Positions 45,841-57,822 of a stretch of 64,000 nucleotides of DNA are shown piece by piece. Position 1 is the first letter of the stretch. Every line of letters begins with the position of its first letter. Below the pieces are notes generated by a model that did not search any database, was not told where the DNA came from, and was given only the letters and a program-made list of their open reading frames with translations. Source of the DNA: Miscanthus floridulus (Eukaryota > Streptophyta > Magnoliopsida > Poales > Poaceae); the NCBI RefSeq assembly GCF_019320115.1, contig NC_089587.1, positions 86,065,410-86,129,409 of the forward strand, written 5' to 3'. Made by a program: the position numbers and the translations under genes.

Positions 45841-46389
45841 CAATGAGATCGAATGCACAGTTGCAGAACGATAGCTAAAATCCTAAGGAAGGGGTACATG
45901 CAAATACAAGAGTAGTTCCACTATGCTCTCTTCGGTCTCCAGTGACATCTGACCCCTGTAACCGCAAGGGGTCGGACCTCACTCGAGGGCTAATAACGGT
46001 ATAAATACCTCCTTTTTTCAAAATAGTCACTGCATCAGATCTCTTCTTCACGTTAAGGTTAGCGGCAAGGTTTGTGGGTACAAATAACCGATCATGCCTA
46101 GTAAGACTACAAAAAACCCACGCCCCAACGACTATGGTAACTTTGCTCACCAGCATAATCGAAATTCCCCTCTTATACACCTCAGGCCCTATGGCCTTAA
46201 CAAATGGAAGGGTTGGATTACATGAGCACCTTTTTTGGATGCAAAAAGGGAAGAAAGCAAGTTCAATCAAACAAAACAAAATTGTGAATTTGTTTACAAA
46301 ACAAAGTTGCAAATCTGTTTTCAAAAAACAAAAGTGCTAACACTTGTCCATAGATTATAGATAAATGTCCATTAGACTCATTTGACTAA

Positions 46390-49300
46390 CTACCCCCTCT
46401 CGGGGAGAACCATATCCTCAATTTTGCTCACTAGGGTTTCCGCAAAAGGAGTCACTGTCGCTTCTATGTCATCCAGCTCGGAGGATTCATAACCAGGCGT
46501 GAAACAGAGGCTCATCGCCTCAAAATCGATATTGTCATCGTAATGCGAGTGGACAATGGTGATGGCTTGGGTGATCCCTGAGCGAAGAGCTTCTTTCTCT
46601 AGCTAGTGCACCCACGCCATGATATCTATGGCACAGGCCGTGAGTGAGCTGGTCCCCTCCGCCTGCAGCACCTATAGGTCATCGTAGACTATGCTGAGGG
46701 CAACCTTCAGGATATCGAGCTTGTCGCTCTCTGCCTGAAGAAGACCCCTCGCCTCGGTGAGATCCATGGCTAGTCCAGTAGTGGCACCCTCGACCTCTAG
46801 CTTCTGGGCTTTTACGGTGTCCAGCTTGGCCTAGAGGGAGCTGATCCTCTATTGTGCCTCATCACGCTCTCGGACGGCCTAGTCACTCTCCCCGCAGGCC
46901 GCGCCATGCTTCGAGCGGAGCCTCTCCATAGTATGGCATAGCTCTTCTTGCTCCTTGTGCAGCCGGGAGACCATCTTGGCATCCAATTTTGCCCCCTACT
47001 CTAGGGCCATAGACCTCTCCTTGGCTACCAGCCTAAGATCCTGCTCCCTCTTGGCCTCGGCTAGGAGGTCGATGATCCGCTGGCGGGCCTTGGCATCCCA
47101 CTAGAGCAGCTCATCCCTCTCCTTCTACACTCTAGCAGCCTCCTCTAGATCCCACTATGCCCTCTCTGATAGTTCATCAAAAGACTTCTCGGCGTCCTCC
47201 GCATCTCGACGGGCCTCGGCCGCCCGCCGTTGAAGATTGTCCGCCTCCGCGGCAATGGGAGTTAGCTCAACCACCCTCTATCAGAGCTGGGCAGTTATGT
47301 CCCTATGCAGTTGTGCCTCATCGACAAGGCGGTCCCAATCCTCCTTGTGTTCATGAAGGAACTAAGATTTCTCTCGGCTACGAGCAATAAGAGACTAAAA
47401 AGGCGGTGGTTAGAAAACAAAAATAGATGAAGAAAAAAGAGATCGAGAGGCAAGACCAAGTGAATACCTAGCCGGTGGGAATGATTATGTCTTGAAGGGT
47501 GTCATTGGCCTAGTTTAGAGCTTCCAGCATGGTCGTGAACCCCTCGCTGAGCTTCTCCCGCTCAATGCCCTCGATGGCATCGTCGTGGGTGAAGAGTTTC
47601 GATGATGGGTCCCATGAACTCACCCATCAGAGCAGGTGCTCATCCTATGTGGGTGGGTGGCAGCCCTCTAATGGCAGGACCATGGAAAACTCCCTACCGG
47701 TCTCCTCAGCAATCGCTATGGTGTCCAAGGGTCCCTGGGCCATGACCCCCTCGGTCCTGCCTGCGGTGGGCATCGTCTCTAGGGCCATCGGTGGCACGGG
47801 ATGCACTGCTGCCTCGGGCGCCGCCACCATAGCTCCTAGCTATGACCCATCCATCATAGCCACCATCACCTCCACCTCCATCGGTGGGACCACATCTGGC
47901 TATGCCATGTCCACCATGGTCAATGCAATGGGCGTGGTCGACAGCTCCACTCACTCCGATGTTGGCAGCGGAATAACTTCCACCGCCGAGGGCACGAGCA
48001 CCACCGCGGGTGGTGCCTGACCAGCCGACGAGGCTGTGACTTCAGCTCCACTCTTGCCCAAAATAGGAGCGACATTAGGTGGCGGCCACTGCCTTGCCTG
48101 AAGGGCAATGGTCTTCTTGGGCGCCAATGCTATAGAAGTGCCCCGTCTGACCCATCTTCTGGTGCTGCAGAAGGAACAAAAGGCGTGAGTCACTATAAAA
48201 AATAGAGATAACAGAGGAGTCGGCAACTTACACTGGCACTATTGGGTGGTGGAGACATTTAGGGGATGAACCCCTAGCTCCCTAACCCACCTTGTTGGGG
48301 CAGGACCGTTTTGAGCCCGTCCCCTGCTCTTGGGCCGAGGGGCTCACCTCTCTCATATCTAGGGGCACGACGGTGAAGCCACCCCCTCTCTTAGTGCCTT
48401 GGGCATGGTGGCAGGTCCACCTGCCCCCACCGGCTCTAGGGGCATGGCGGTGGAGCCACTCCCCTCTCTTGGCGCCTCGGGCATGGTGGCAGATCCGCCC
48501 ACCCCTACTGGCTCTTGGGGCACGGCGATGGGTCCGCCCATCCTCGCTATTTCCTGAGGCACGGTGGCAGGGCCGCTCACTCCCACTGGCACCTCAAGCG
48601 CCACGATAGATCCACCCGCCCCTAGTGGTGCTAAGGATGAGCCGATGGTCTAACTGGCCTCCTTCAGCCTCATGGCCACACCTCCCCCTGCGTGGAACGG
48701 GAAGGGTCCCTGCATTGATGAGTGGGTACCTATCAGCGTGTCCTCGCTTCCTAGGTCATCCCACTCAATGTTGGTGACTACCTCGTCATCCTCATCATCG
48801 TCATCGTCATCACTGTCTGTCTCCTCTCCTTGCTCCCATGCCTGCAACTTCTGTAGCTTCTTCTTCCTCTTGAACTCCTTTATCTTCTTTTGCCACTCGG
48901 CCACAGTGCAATTCGCCGCTGCCATGAGCGGATCCTTCGGTAGTGGAGCTGCATAGTCCATAAGGATGAGCCTCTTTGGCTGGTCCCGCTATCTCAATAT
49001 CAGCATCAAGGGGTTGGAAGTTTAGTTAAAAAGGAAGCACGAGGAAAGAGAACTTACAAAGTTGATGTACCCTTGTTCTGGCCATATTGGGGGGGTGCCC
49101 CGGCACTGGATACATGAAATCAAGAATGATGCTGGTGTCGTCCTTTGAAAGCTCCAATGCCTCCTTGATACGTTGTGCCACTTTGGATGGGGAGAGCGCT
49201 TCATCGGCAAGCGCTGTCCCATCGAGTGATGCTCCAGGCACCATTAGGTATAGGGGAAGCGCGTGACTCATTAGTGGTGACACCCTCCGCGTATGGTAGG

Positions 49301-49957
49301 CACTGATGATCCCCGACCCCTTCATCCCCCCTCTCCTTCAGAATTTGGAGGGCGGTGAGATGGTCCTAGATTTTCTTCTTGTCTTTATCCGGTACCCCCA
49401 CATCCTCCACGATTCTGGGACCTCTTTGATGAGGCATCTAGTGAATGCTGGCAAGGGGGCAGCTATGTTGTTCTTAATGTAGAACCAATGCAAATGTGAC
49501 CCCTTGTTGGAGGTGGACAGATGCATCGACGAGTACTCGTTGACCCGGTTGTTGCAGAGCGAGATGCCGGCGCATCCCATTGGCACTCTCAACTCTCGCT
49601 TCTTCAAGAGAGTGATGGCGAAGAAATACCACCATAGGTTGAAGTGGGGACTAATCCCCAAGAACCCCTCACACAAGGCGACAAATGCCACCATGTGCTG
49701 GACCCCATTGGGAGTAAGGTGATGTAGCTCCAGCTTGTAGTAATTCAGCAACCTCCGAAGGAACTTGTGGGCAGGGGTGGCAAATCCCCGCTCGTGAAAG
49801 TGAGCGAAGGACACAAGTAGCCTTCGGGTGGCGATGACACGTCTTCATTGTCGGGTAGCCGCCACTCCTCGGTGGCAGTCCACGCGCAAAGAAGGCCACG
49901 ACAAACAAGGCCCTCCAGGCGCTGGAGGGTGACATCGGATCTACACCACTGCTCCAT
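46390..49957 (-). pseudogene. Element A antisense gene: Transposase_28-like protein, coiled-coil C-terminus
   Basis: - strand, opposite to A gag-pol. From 49957: LQRLEGLVCRGLLCAW, then SFAHFHERGFATPAHKFLR and NYYKLELHHLTPNGVQHMV, FVALCEGFLGISPHFNLWWYF; this is the Transposase_28-type domain. Probable GT-AG introns at 48989-49057 and 48165-48231. An acidic stretch (EETDSDDDDDDEDDE, about 48830-48780), Pro/Gly/Val-rich repeats (48600-48300), then a long coiled coil (46980-46600). The end (VHSHYDDNIDFEAMSLCF ... LPERG, stop at 46390) is a family signature. Several stops, many at likely Gln or Trp codons. Function unknown. Confidence 0.75.
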
Positions 49958-50652
49958 TAGACAATGGGGGTGGTTGGATGCGAGCTTGATGGTGGCTGCG
50001 ATGCAGGTGCGAGAGGATTAGGCGATTAGCGGTGGAGGTTGTAGATGCAAAGGCGAAGAGGCAAAGTATGGAACCTTGGGGGCAAACCGCTTGGTTTTAC
50101 AGGGGCGATAGATGCAAGAAGGGCAACCATCCGCCTAGATCTCCATGCCTGTCATGATACACCACCACATCACATCGTGGGATATGTGTCCGCGATCCCT
50201 ATCCTTTCCCACCAAAGTCACGCTGGATGTTTCAACCTTCCTGAGCAGACTAGGACTCTTTTTTTGCAGAGGGGATATGGGTCAAAAAGCATTTCTTTAG
50301 CCTGCTTGGGCCTAGGAGTTCGAGGGCTGGCCCAATAGTTTTGACGGTCGTCCCAATGAGGGATGGGTCCATGAGCGGCCAAAACTTAGGCACACAAGCC
50401 TCAAGGGAGTCTCTATCCACGATCAAGTCTCAACCAGGCTGACCCTGGATGAATCCCCATGAATGGGATACCAGGGTTCCCTTTAAACTATCCAGTTGTC
50501 AAGACACCAAATCACATAGCCATACCCATGAAGGGTCCGAATTACCCCCGGGCAATTCTATCCGAATCACCCAGGGGCTCGAGGGCTACACCCGATGGGT
50601 GCACTCGCGCGCATCCTCTAGTGAATCAAAATACCCCCCGAGCGATTCTATC
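49958..50652 (+). other. Element A 3' noncoding region up to the E insertion
   Basis: Holds the upstream region of the antisense gene and a run of repeated phrases. The segment ggggctcgagggctacaccc-gatgggtgc (about 50575-50605) matches, in opposite orientation, the hairpin region of E (55699-55740), marking the approach to A's own 3' LTR. No gene seen. Phrases ending attctatc occur twice, at about 50550 and 50645. Confidence 0.5.
50648..50652. repeat. Likely target-site duplication of element E (ctatc), left copy only
   Basis: These five bases border the E LTR. The partner lies beyond the window, so this is an assignment by position only. Confidence 0.45.
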
Positions 50653-51527
50653 TGTTGGTGTTTTGGTCCGGCAGGCCCTCAACCAACTAGTAAAAATGTA
50701 CTACGTGCCCCTAATCTCGGATGGTGATGCAATGAGACACAAGGTTTATACTAGTTCAGACAATAGGTGCCCTACGTCTTGTCTAAGAGATCGATCTTGT
50801 ATTCCTTGCACCAAGGTGCTTGTAGTAGGGGGTTACAAGCAGGGCAAGAGAGGGAGCTAGTCCTAGGTCTCTGCGTGGAGCGGTGTGGGTTGCTTGAGAT
50901 GTTGATCTCAGGCAGTGGGGAAGCGAATGTGTGCATGTGTGTTCGTCTATCTCGTATCTCCTCGTCTGTCTGTGCCATTCTAGAAACAACCCTGGTCTCT
51001 CCCTTGTATAGTTGAAGGGGATAGGGGTGATACATGGGATTGCTACGTAGCGTCGTGCGAATAGAAGCGGCATGTCCGAGCCCTGTAGCTTATCGCTATG
51101 GCGGCATGGTTAGCGAAGCGATCTTGTCCTTGATGCACTAGAGCGTGACGCACTGGTCATGCTTGATCCTGCAGGATGTGGGGGCTCCAGTGATAGCTTG
51201 ACGTAGGGCATGGTAAACGTTGTGCTGGTCATCGTATGTTGATAGTGTAAAGGGCTGAGGCTCAGTTAGTGCCAAGGCCAAGCCATCATGGGGGGCTCAG
51301 CGGGCATGAATCCCGAGGCTACCGAGACCCTGAAGTGGATTGCCGAGGCTTGGAGAGAGTAGTTGGTCCTATACACCGATTCTGAGGCTATAGGTACCTG
51401 GACTTGACTCCCCACACAATGCTATTCTCGAAGCAGGGGTTAGGTAGCATAGTACAGTACGGGCGTCAGTCATGGGCATAGTGCCGAGCATAGCAACCGG
51501 TGACCCCTGCCCTATCCTATGGCAGAA
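50653..51527 (-). repeat. Element E 3' LTR, distal part
   Basis: The LTR end tgttggtg (+ strand) faces A. Together with 55085-55594 the LTR would be about 1385 bp. I chose this orientation because the purine-rich tract lies on the - strand side (55595-55614) and the - strand start is tgtcgggtaccc. Confidence 0.75.
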
Positions 51528-54500
51528 CCTCTTAAATTATAGAACCCACATGCACCTGTCACTATCCGATGACCTTTGACATTTATGCATATGTTTTCAT
51601 TAACTTAAGAAGACTATCGGGTGTCCTCAGGGAACCCCGAATCATCCACGATTTCCGAGCAGGATCACATTACAGAGTCATTGCAGTATTACAACATTTA
51701 TTCAAATATCTACACCAGAGTAAAATAGCAGAAGTCGTACGATAACTTAGTTTATAAACCAGTAGTTTCAAATCTTACAGACTAAGTTCGATTAATATTA
51801 CAAAACGTAGTAGTGGAGTGGCATTATACATAATACAAAACACACAATAGAACTGCCTTGCCCAAGGGCCACACATTTACTTCTCATCGTCAGATCAAAC
51901 AATAGTCATGCAGCATGATCCAAAATAGATCTGCTCATGAGGCTCACCTGCAATAAGGGTCAACGAACCCTGAGTACAAAAGTACTCAACAAGACTTAAC
52001 TGAAATAAGAACTGATAAACTCAGGAATGCAGGCTTAGGGATTCAAGGTATGGCTTTAGCAATAATCAAAGTTATTTTGCATAAAAGTTCTTTAATAAAA
52101 ATTCTTTAATTCGACATTTATAACTTCATAAAATCATATACAAAGATGACATGATCCGTATGGAGATCATGAAACTTCATATCCAACACTTTCTCAACCA
52201 GCCTCAAGTTCCAGTTATTAATACTACAATGATGAACAGTGAGTTGAGTCTCCATAACCAAGGAGCAATGATGATTTGAACCGATTATAAACCAAGCTAG
52301 GGATTCTAGACCACACAACATATGCAGGTCCCCAACCTACATATACCAACCTACCCTCGGATCCTCTAAACAAGAACGGGTTCGCGCCACCCAAGAACAT
52401 AGTACTCCACCAATCCAGCCCATGGCCACATGGGTACATGCTATTCCCGCCATCTCTCCACTCCCAGTGTGCGAGTAGCCATTCTCGTACTAGAATTGCC
52501 AAGTTAAGGCTTACCGGAGTATGTGGTTAGTACTACAAATTCTCACCTCATGCAATTCAACAACGGACGTGTCTTAATCGACACAGGCGGAAAGAACCCG
52601 CTCATAAGACCTCCATGTCTTGTGGCTCCCATACACCGAGTCCGCCCGGTCTTGATTTATTACTTCACATTCTCATATTTCATGATAACATAAGTAACCA
52701 AAGATCCATTGAAAACTCACAGGTGACAGATAATCACCCGACTAAGCATGACTAGTCATTTACGAATAAAACAGGTAATCAAAGTAGATATGGAAAAGCA
52801 AGGTTGGTAATGCACCAATTAGGTTTCCACTTGACTCCTAATCACTCAATGCAGTATAGAAGAGCAAAGCGAAATTATTTTGTAAAATGCAAGGTAGGGT
52901 TGTATGCATCCGGGGCTTGCCTTCGTTGACGGAAAAGTCCGGTTCCTGCGACGTTTCACAAGTATTTGATCCGACCTCAACAGACGAATTAACCTCCTCC
53001 ATAACTTGATTAACTACCACATGTTCACCTTTGTTCACTACACATAGTAACAATGCCATGTTTAACATGATGCGGAATACGAAACATGATGCTTGATGAT
53101 GGATACAAATTTAACAATTCGAATACAACTTTCCTTCGTGGTACAGTTACAAGTCAAACTAACCAAATCTTTTTCGTACTACTTACATCAATTGCCAAAG
53201 ATCATTACCAACTAATGACCCAAGGACATCACTCAATAAAAAATTCACTCAAAACTTAAATCATTAAAAGTTACTATTTGCTTTTATGAATTAATTATTT
53301 AATTAAGAATTATGAAATAAATCAACTTGTTCCAAATGACCTCAAAATTTTTGTAAATGTTTATGACATGATAACTAAGTGGTAAAACAATTTCATAATT
53401 TTTGGATAAATAAATAAGCCTAGAAAAATCCTAGAAATCCATTTATTAATTAATTGAGCAATTTTCATCACATTCAAAAAGTACTAAAAGACATTATTTC
53501 ATATTTTTCTTAAATATTATACATCACAGAGAAGTCACACAAAAAATTTCATAATTTTTGGAGCTATAAATAAGTCTACACAAAAATAACAAATTACATC
53601 ACTATTCATTCAAATATGAAAATAGAAAAATTCCATTTGACGTGAGTCATGAAAACCCGACCCCACTTGTCATCTTCAACCTCTGGCATTGACTTCGGCG
53701 ACACGTGTGCTGACCGGTGATTCCTCACCGACGGCGAGACCAACAACGACGGCGAAGGTACTAACATGATCACTACATCACGGCGCATCGATTTGTGGCA
53801 CAAACGCGACCGATTACTGCCTAGACCGAGCACTTCGCCGATCATGGTGGCCACGACGGTGCTGCGGCGCTACGCTGACAACGTGAGACTAGAAAAGCTT
53901 AAACAGAGGACCTAGGAAGCACCAACAGCTCACCCCGAATGAGTTAGAGTCAAGAGTCGAGCCGGATGATCAACGGAGGAGCTGGTCGACGTTCACAGCA
54001 ACCACGGCGGAGCAAGCCACGACAACGGCGATGTTCCAGCTACTGCGGTGGACAAAACGGTCAATCAACCAGGCACGAAGCACCATGGCATCACAAAGAA
54101 GCTGAAACAAGGCTTCACAAGGTCAAAGGTTCACCGTAGAGCGCTGGCCACGATGGCACAACCACGACGGAGATGTTGCCGGCCACGAGGAAGAAGAGCG
54201 TGGTCAGCGAGTTCCCGGCGGAGTCAAGTGTCAAGGATGGTTCGGCTGAGTGCGCAAGGAACCAGCGGAGCTATGGCAAGTGTTACCGAGGATTGGAGGG
54301 TGCTATGGCGACAGCAAAAGCTCAACGGAGTAAGACTGTGGCGGCAGGAGAAAACAGAGGTGGAAGAAAAACGACGACAACGGCGTCTCGGTACTTATAA
54401 CATGGCTCAGAAGCTTAAGGAAGCCACAACGGAGTCTTTCCCCGTGCCAGCGCGACACCACGGACAGCCACGACGCGCCTAGAAGCAAGCCGAAGGTCGT

Positions 54501-55079
54501 CGGCGGTGTAGCGAGAGCGGTGAACACTGTTTACAGTAATTACAGAATTGCCATTCATGTTCAAATTCAAATTACTCCCAAATTTGTATAAAAACTCAAA
54601 AATCTCCCAACATAAAAGTTGTTCAAAATCAAAAGTTCTACAACTTTGCTTTTATAACCAACCCCTAATTCGGTCTACATTTTGAAATGTACTTTTGAAT
54701 TCAAATAGGGAATATTTAACGAATTACTCCTTTTCGAATTACTCCAATTTTTTCATAACAACTTTGAAAACTCCAAAAAGAAACTTTGTATAACTTGTCA
54801 AGCTCTACACTTTTGCTTTTGGGCTCAACCCCAAAATATGCTTAGATTTTGAAATGAGTTTTCAGGGTAGGGTTTAAATGCTGAAAATCAGGGTTTTCTC
54901 GAAAATTCAAAATCCAAACAAACTTTGAACTTGAGTCAAACAATACAATTCAACACATACCACATAAATATAAACTTGTTTTAGTGTATGCATCTCAAAG
55001 TTTTCACCAAATGCCAAATGCTTTGCAATGCATATGATGACATGTCAGGTTTTAGTATTTAAACACCCGAGGTGTTACA
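51528..55079 (-). mobile_element. Reverse-oriented solo LTR of the element C (Tekay/Del-like) family
   Basis: About 3552 bp. The - strand starts tgtaacacctcgg (55079) and ends near gttctgcca(ta) (51528), following the C LTRs along the length. No internal region remains. Flanks are tatcc (51523-51527) and tgtcc (55080-55084), a 5-bp duplication with one change. This fits recombination between the two LTRs of a former full element. The AT-rich parts align readily with C. The CpG-rich block (about 53660-54530) is much more different, so it comes from another subfamily. ORFs inside are not genes. Confidence 0.88.
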
Positions 55080-55084
55080 TGTCC

Positions 55085-55594
55085 TGTCCTGGGCGGCATG
55101 GTGTTGATGCGACTCCCATCTCGTTGGTCACTCTGCTGTGTTGAGCCATCGTCCGGCTGACATCACGGGAGCGGTTGGTCGTGTTAGTTGGACATGATGT
55201 TTTGTCAGGAAAATCGGTCGAGGCGGAGGCGACGGGGCTATTGCCGTGCCGGCCTCGAGCGAGGCGAAGAATTGGAATCTCGTTCGAGGCTTTACGTGCG
55301 GGGCCTCGTGCGAGATGGAGAATCTGTTCCCCATCCAAGGCCCTTCATGCGAGGCCTTGAGTGAGGCAGAGAATCGATACCCTGTCCGAGGCCTCACACG
55401 CGAGGCCTCGAGCGAAATAGAGAATCGGTTTCCTGTCCGAGGCCCTTCGTGCAAGGCCTCGAGCGAGGTGGAGAATCGGTAGCTTCAGACAAGGTGGGGG
55501 TTAGCTAGTAGTTTATCTCTTGGCTTTGATTTTGACAGGGTCTAAGTGATTTTTCGGCTTTTACTTAGGGGACCCCTTTTTAGGGTACCCGACA
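55085..55594 (-). repeat. Element E 3' LTR, proximal part
   Basis: Continues the LTR after the solo LTR. The - strand start is tgtcgggtaccctaaaaagg. It includes a run of gaggc-ctcg-rich near-repeats (55220-55480), roughly 60 bp each (gaggcctcgagcgaggtgga type). Confidence 0.75.
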
Positions 55595-55740
55595 GTAGCC
55601 TCCGAGCCTTGGGGAGAGTGTGAGCGCTCTCCCTGAGGTTTTGATGAGACTTGGCTCACGACAGCTCCTGGCGGGATGGTGTTTCGTACTCGAGGCCTCG
55701 GTGGGTGCACACGAGCGCACCCACCGGGTGTAGCCCCCGA
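55595..55740 (-). other. Polypurine tract and conserved hairpin of element E
   Basis: The - strand ccccaaggctcggaggctac (55595-55614) abuts the LTR start. Nearby, cggtgggtgc (55699-55708) and gcacccaccg (55717-55726) form a perfect 10-bp inverted repeat with an 8-base loop. Element A has a decayed counterpart near 50590. Confidence 0.6.
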
Positions 55741-55789
55741 GGCCCTGGAGGAGTGGGTTTATTCCTTCAGGGGCTTTTCACGTGTTGAG

Positions 55790-57365
55790 TGAGGGATTTT
55801 ATCGCATTTGCTGAGCCCATGAGTGTAAGTTTGGGTCACTGGGTCTTGGCTTGGTTGCAAGAAGAGCCCTCGAGCCTCTACACGGAGCGAGAGGGCGATC
55901 AGGAGTTTTCCCTGTCTTTTTGTGCGACCCTCGCACATCCGTTTCGTTTGGAAGGAGGGGTGGAGCATGCTAGACTACCCTCGGTGGGCGTGAGCTGTTA
56001 TTGGGTAAGTCCGAGTGGAGGCCCATGCCCCATTTGATAGGGGTCGGCTAGCGGTCTAGAGACGTACTCCAAAAGTACCAAAGGGCTTCTCTAGTGGGTC
56101 CCAGGGCCATTCGATTGGCCCTGGGGGCTCGATGCCTCCCTACGGTGGGATCCCATTCGGAGACCTCCCTGCCAGTCTTGGACATGACTTAGGACATCCC
56201 GAGCGATCGCTTGCTCAGGCCTCGGCCATGTATGGGCTCACCCATAGTTGTCCCTGACTCTATTGTCCTGGGGTGGCTGTCAAAACCCTCAGGGGGCCCA
56301 CCCTTCAAACCCCTAGACCATAACGGGCTCGATGCCCTTTATCGCATTTTGTTGAGCCTCTGAGTGCGAGCTTGGGTCACTGGTATTTGACTTGGTTGTA
56401 GGAAGAGCCCCCGAGCCTCCGCACGGAGCGGGAGGGTGATCAGGAGTTTCTCTGTCTTTTTGTGTGACCCTCGCGCATCCTTTTTGTTCAGAAGGAGGGT
56501 TTGTTTGCTGAGCCCTCGAGTGCGAGCCTAGGTTGCTGGGTCTCGGCTAGGTTGCAGGAAGAGCCCCCGAGCCTCGGCATAGAGCGAGAGGGTGATCAGG
56601 AGTTTCCCTATCTTTTTGTGTGAGCCTCGCACATCCTTTTCGTTTGGAAAGAGGGTTTGTTTGCTGAGCCCTCGAGTGTGAGCCTAGGTCACTGGGTCTC
56701 ATCTTGGTTGCAGGAAGAGCCTCCGAGCCTCTGCACGGAGCGAGAGGGCTATCAAGAGTTTCCCTGTCTTTTTGTGCGACCCTCGCGCATCCTTTTCGTT
56801 CAGAAGGAGGGTTTGTTTGCCGAGCCCTCGAGTGCGAGCCTGGGTCGCTAGGTCTCGGCTAGGTTGTAGGAAGAGCCCCTGAGCCTCTACATGGAGCGAG
56901 AGGGCGATCAGGAGTTTTCCCTATCTTTTTGTGTGACCCTCGCGCATCCTTTTCGTTCGGAAGGAGGGATGGAGCATGCCAGGCTACCCTCGGTGGGCGC
57001 GAGCTGTGACACCTCCGGTGAGCTATTATTGGGTAAGTCCGAGTGGAGGCTTGCGCCCCATTCAATAGAGGTTAGCTAGCGGTCTAGAGACACACTCCAA
57101 AAGTACCAAAGGGCTTCTCTAGTGGGTCCTAGGGCCGTTCGATTGGCCTCGGGGGCTCGATGCCTCCCTACGGTGGGATCCCATTCGGTGACTTCCCTGC
57201 CGGTCTCGGACACGACCTAGGGCATCCTGAGCGATCACTTGCTCAGGCCTCGGCCATGTACGGGCTCGCCCATAGTTGTCCCTGACTCTGTTGTCTTGGG
57301 GCAGCTGTTTAGACCCTCGGGGGCCCAGCCTTCGAACCCCTAGACCGTAATGGGCTCGGTGCCTA
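55790..57365. repeat. Complex tandem repeats in element E 3' region
   Basis: A 156-bp unit (start gggtttgtttgctgagccct) repeats with exact 156-bp spacing (56497, 56653, 56809), with related copies before and after. In addition a block of about 0.55 kb (around 55800-56340) recurs about 1009 bp later (56820-57360); for example, tggagcatgc lies at 55961 and 56970. Copies share agagccc-cgagcctc, gatcaggagttt and accctcgcgcatcc. No protein is encoded convincingly. Confidence 0.85.
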
Positions 57366-57822
57366 GTTCCTTCGTCTGAAAGGAATCGAGTGGGGATATT
57401 CCCCTCCCATTGGCTGATAGTGGCAGATGCGCCTTTTGAGGCAGTTTTCTCGGGGAGGTGGAACGACGCCTATCGCTGCTGTGGTCGGATGCGACGTGGT
57501 GTCAACGGATGGGACGTTACTGTGTGCGCGATTAATAAGGAAAAGGTGGGCGCATAGGTGGTCAAATCAGATCTAGATTAACTGTGCTAGATCTAAGGGA
57601 AACTTCCCCAATTTCATCGCCCATCCATTTTGCCCCCTTCTTGCATAAATACATGATGAGCCTCGCCCCTCTCCTCCTTACCTTGCCTGCCTTTGCTTTT
57701 GCTGCCCTCGAGCCATTGCTAGGAACAGAGAGCGCCGGGGAGAAGAAGGGAGAAGGGAGAGGGAGAGAGAGCAGGAGAAAGGGAGCGAGGCTTACCGTTG
57801 TAGCCGCATTCTCCACCATGCA
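57366..57822 (+). promoter_or_regulatory. Probable promoter and leader of the E antisense gene
   Basis: No ORF that I trust. A weak TATA-like cataaata lies at 57644-57651, about 175 bp before ATG 57823, followed by a purine-rich leader (57720-57790, ggagagggagagagag). Placement is similar to that in D and B. Confidence 0.4.

Larger units (their letters stand above)
42655..46389 (+). other. Element A 3' noncoding region with diverged repeat blocks
   Basis: No + strand gene is seen. A block with gaggggtcagacctcactcgagggct occurs at about 42727-42755 and again at about 45965-45995. A second block (aaactcacgccc ... ttgctcacc) occurs near 42840-42930, 44420-44500 and 46085-46170. A third unit of 450-490 bp is duplicated in tandem (about 44903-45392 and 45393-45840). 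A fragment of an antisense gene lies at 43205-43705. Confidence 0.55.
1..50652 (+). mobile_element. Element A: oldest Ty3/Gypsy (Tat-clade) element, interrupted by B and E
   Basis: Present as 1-844 and 38657-50652; element B occupies the gap. The 5' LTR lies before the window, and the 3' LTR must lie beyond element E, which inserted at 50653. Order on the + strand is gag, protease, RT, RNase H, archaeal-type RNase H, integrase, a noncoding repeat region, and an antisense gene on the - strand. This layout is typical of grass Tat-lineage elements. If B and one copy of its target duplication are ignored, the reading frame continues exactly across the junction (codon split 844/38662). Stops and missing catalytic residues show that it is long dead. 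Confidence 0.85.

Noticed and set aside
48292..48609. + strand ORF rich in Trp, Pro and Leu in A
   Set aside because: It is the complement of a Pro/Gly/Val-rich repeat within the - strand antisense gene.
50540..50652. Direct repeats ending attctatc as a long target duplication of E
   Set aside because: Both copies lie on the same side of the E LTR, so they are part of A and not created by the insertion.
50653..55594. This LTR as the 3' LTR of element A
   Set aside because: The sequence before 50653 is not purine-rich on the + strand, whereas a purine tract abuts the other end on the - strand and the - strand start is tgtcggg. It fits the reverse-oriented element E.
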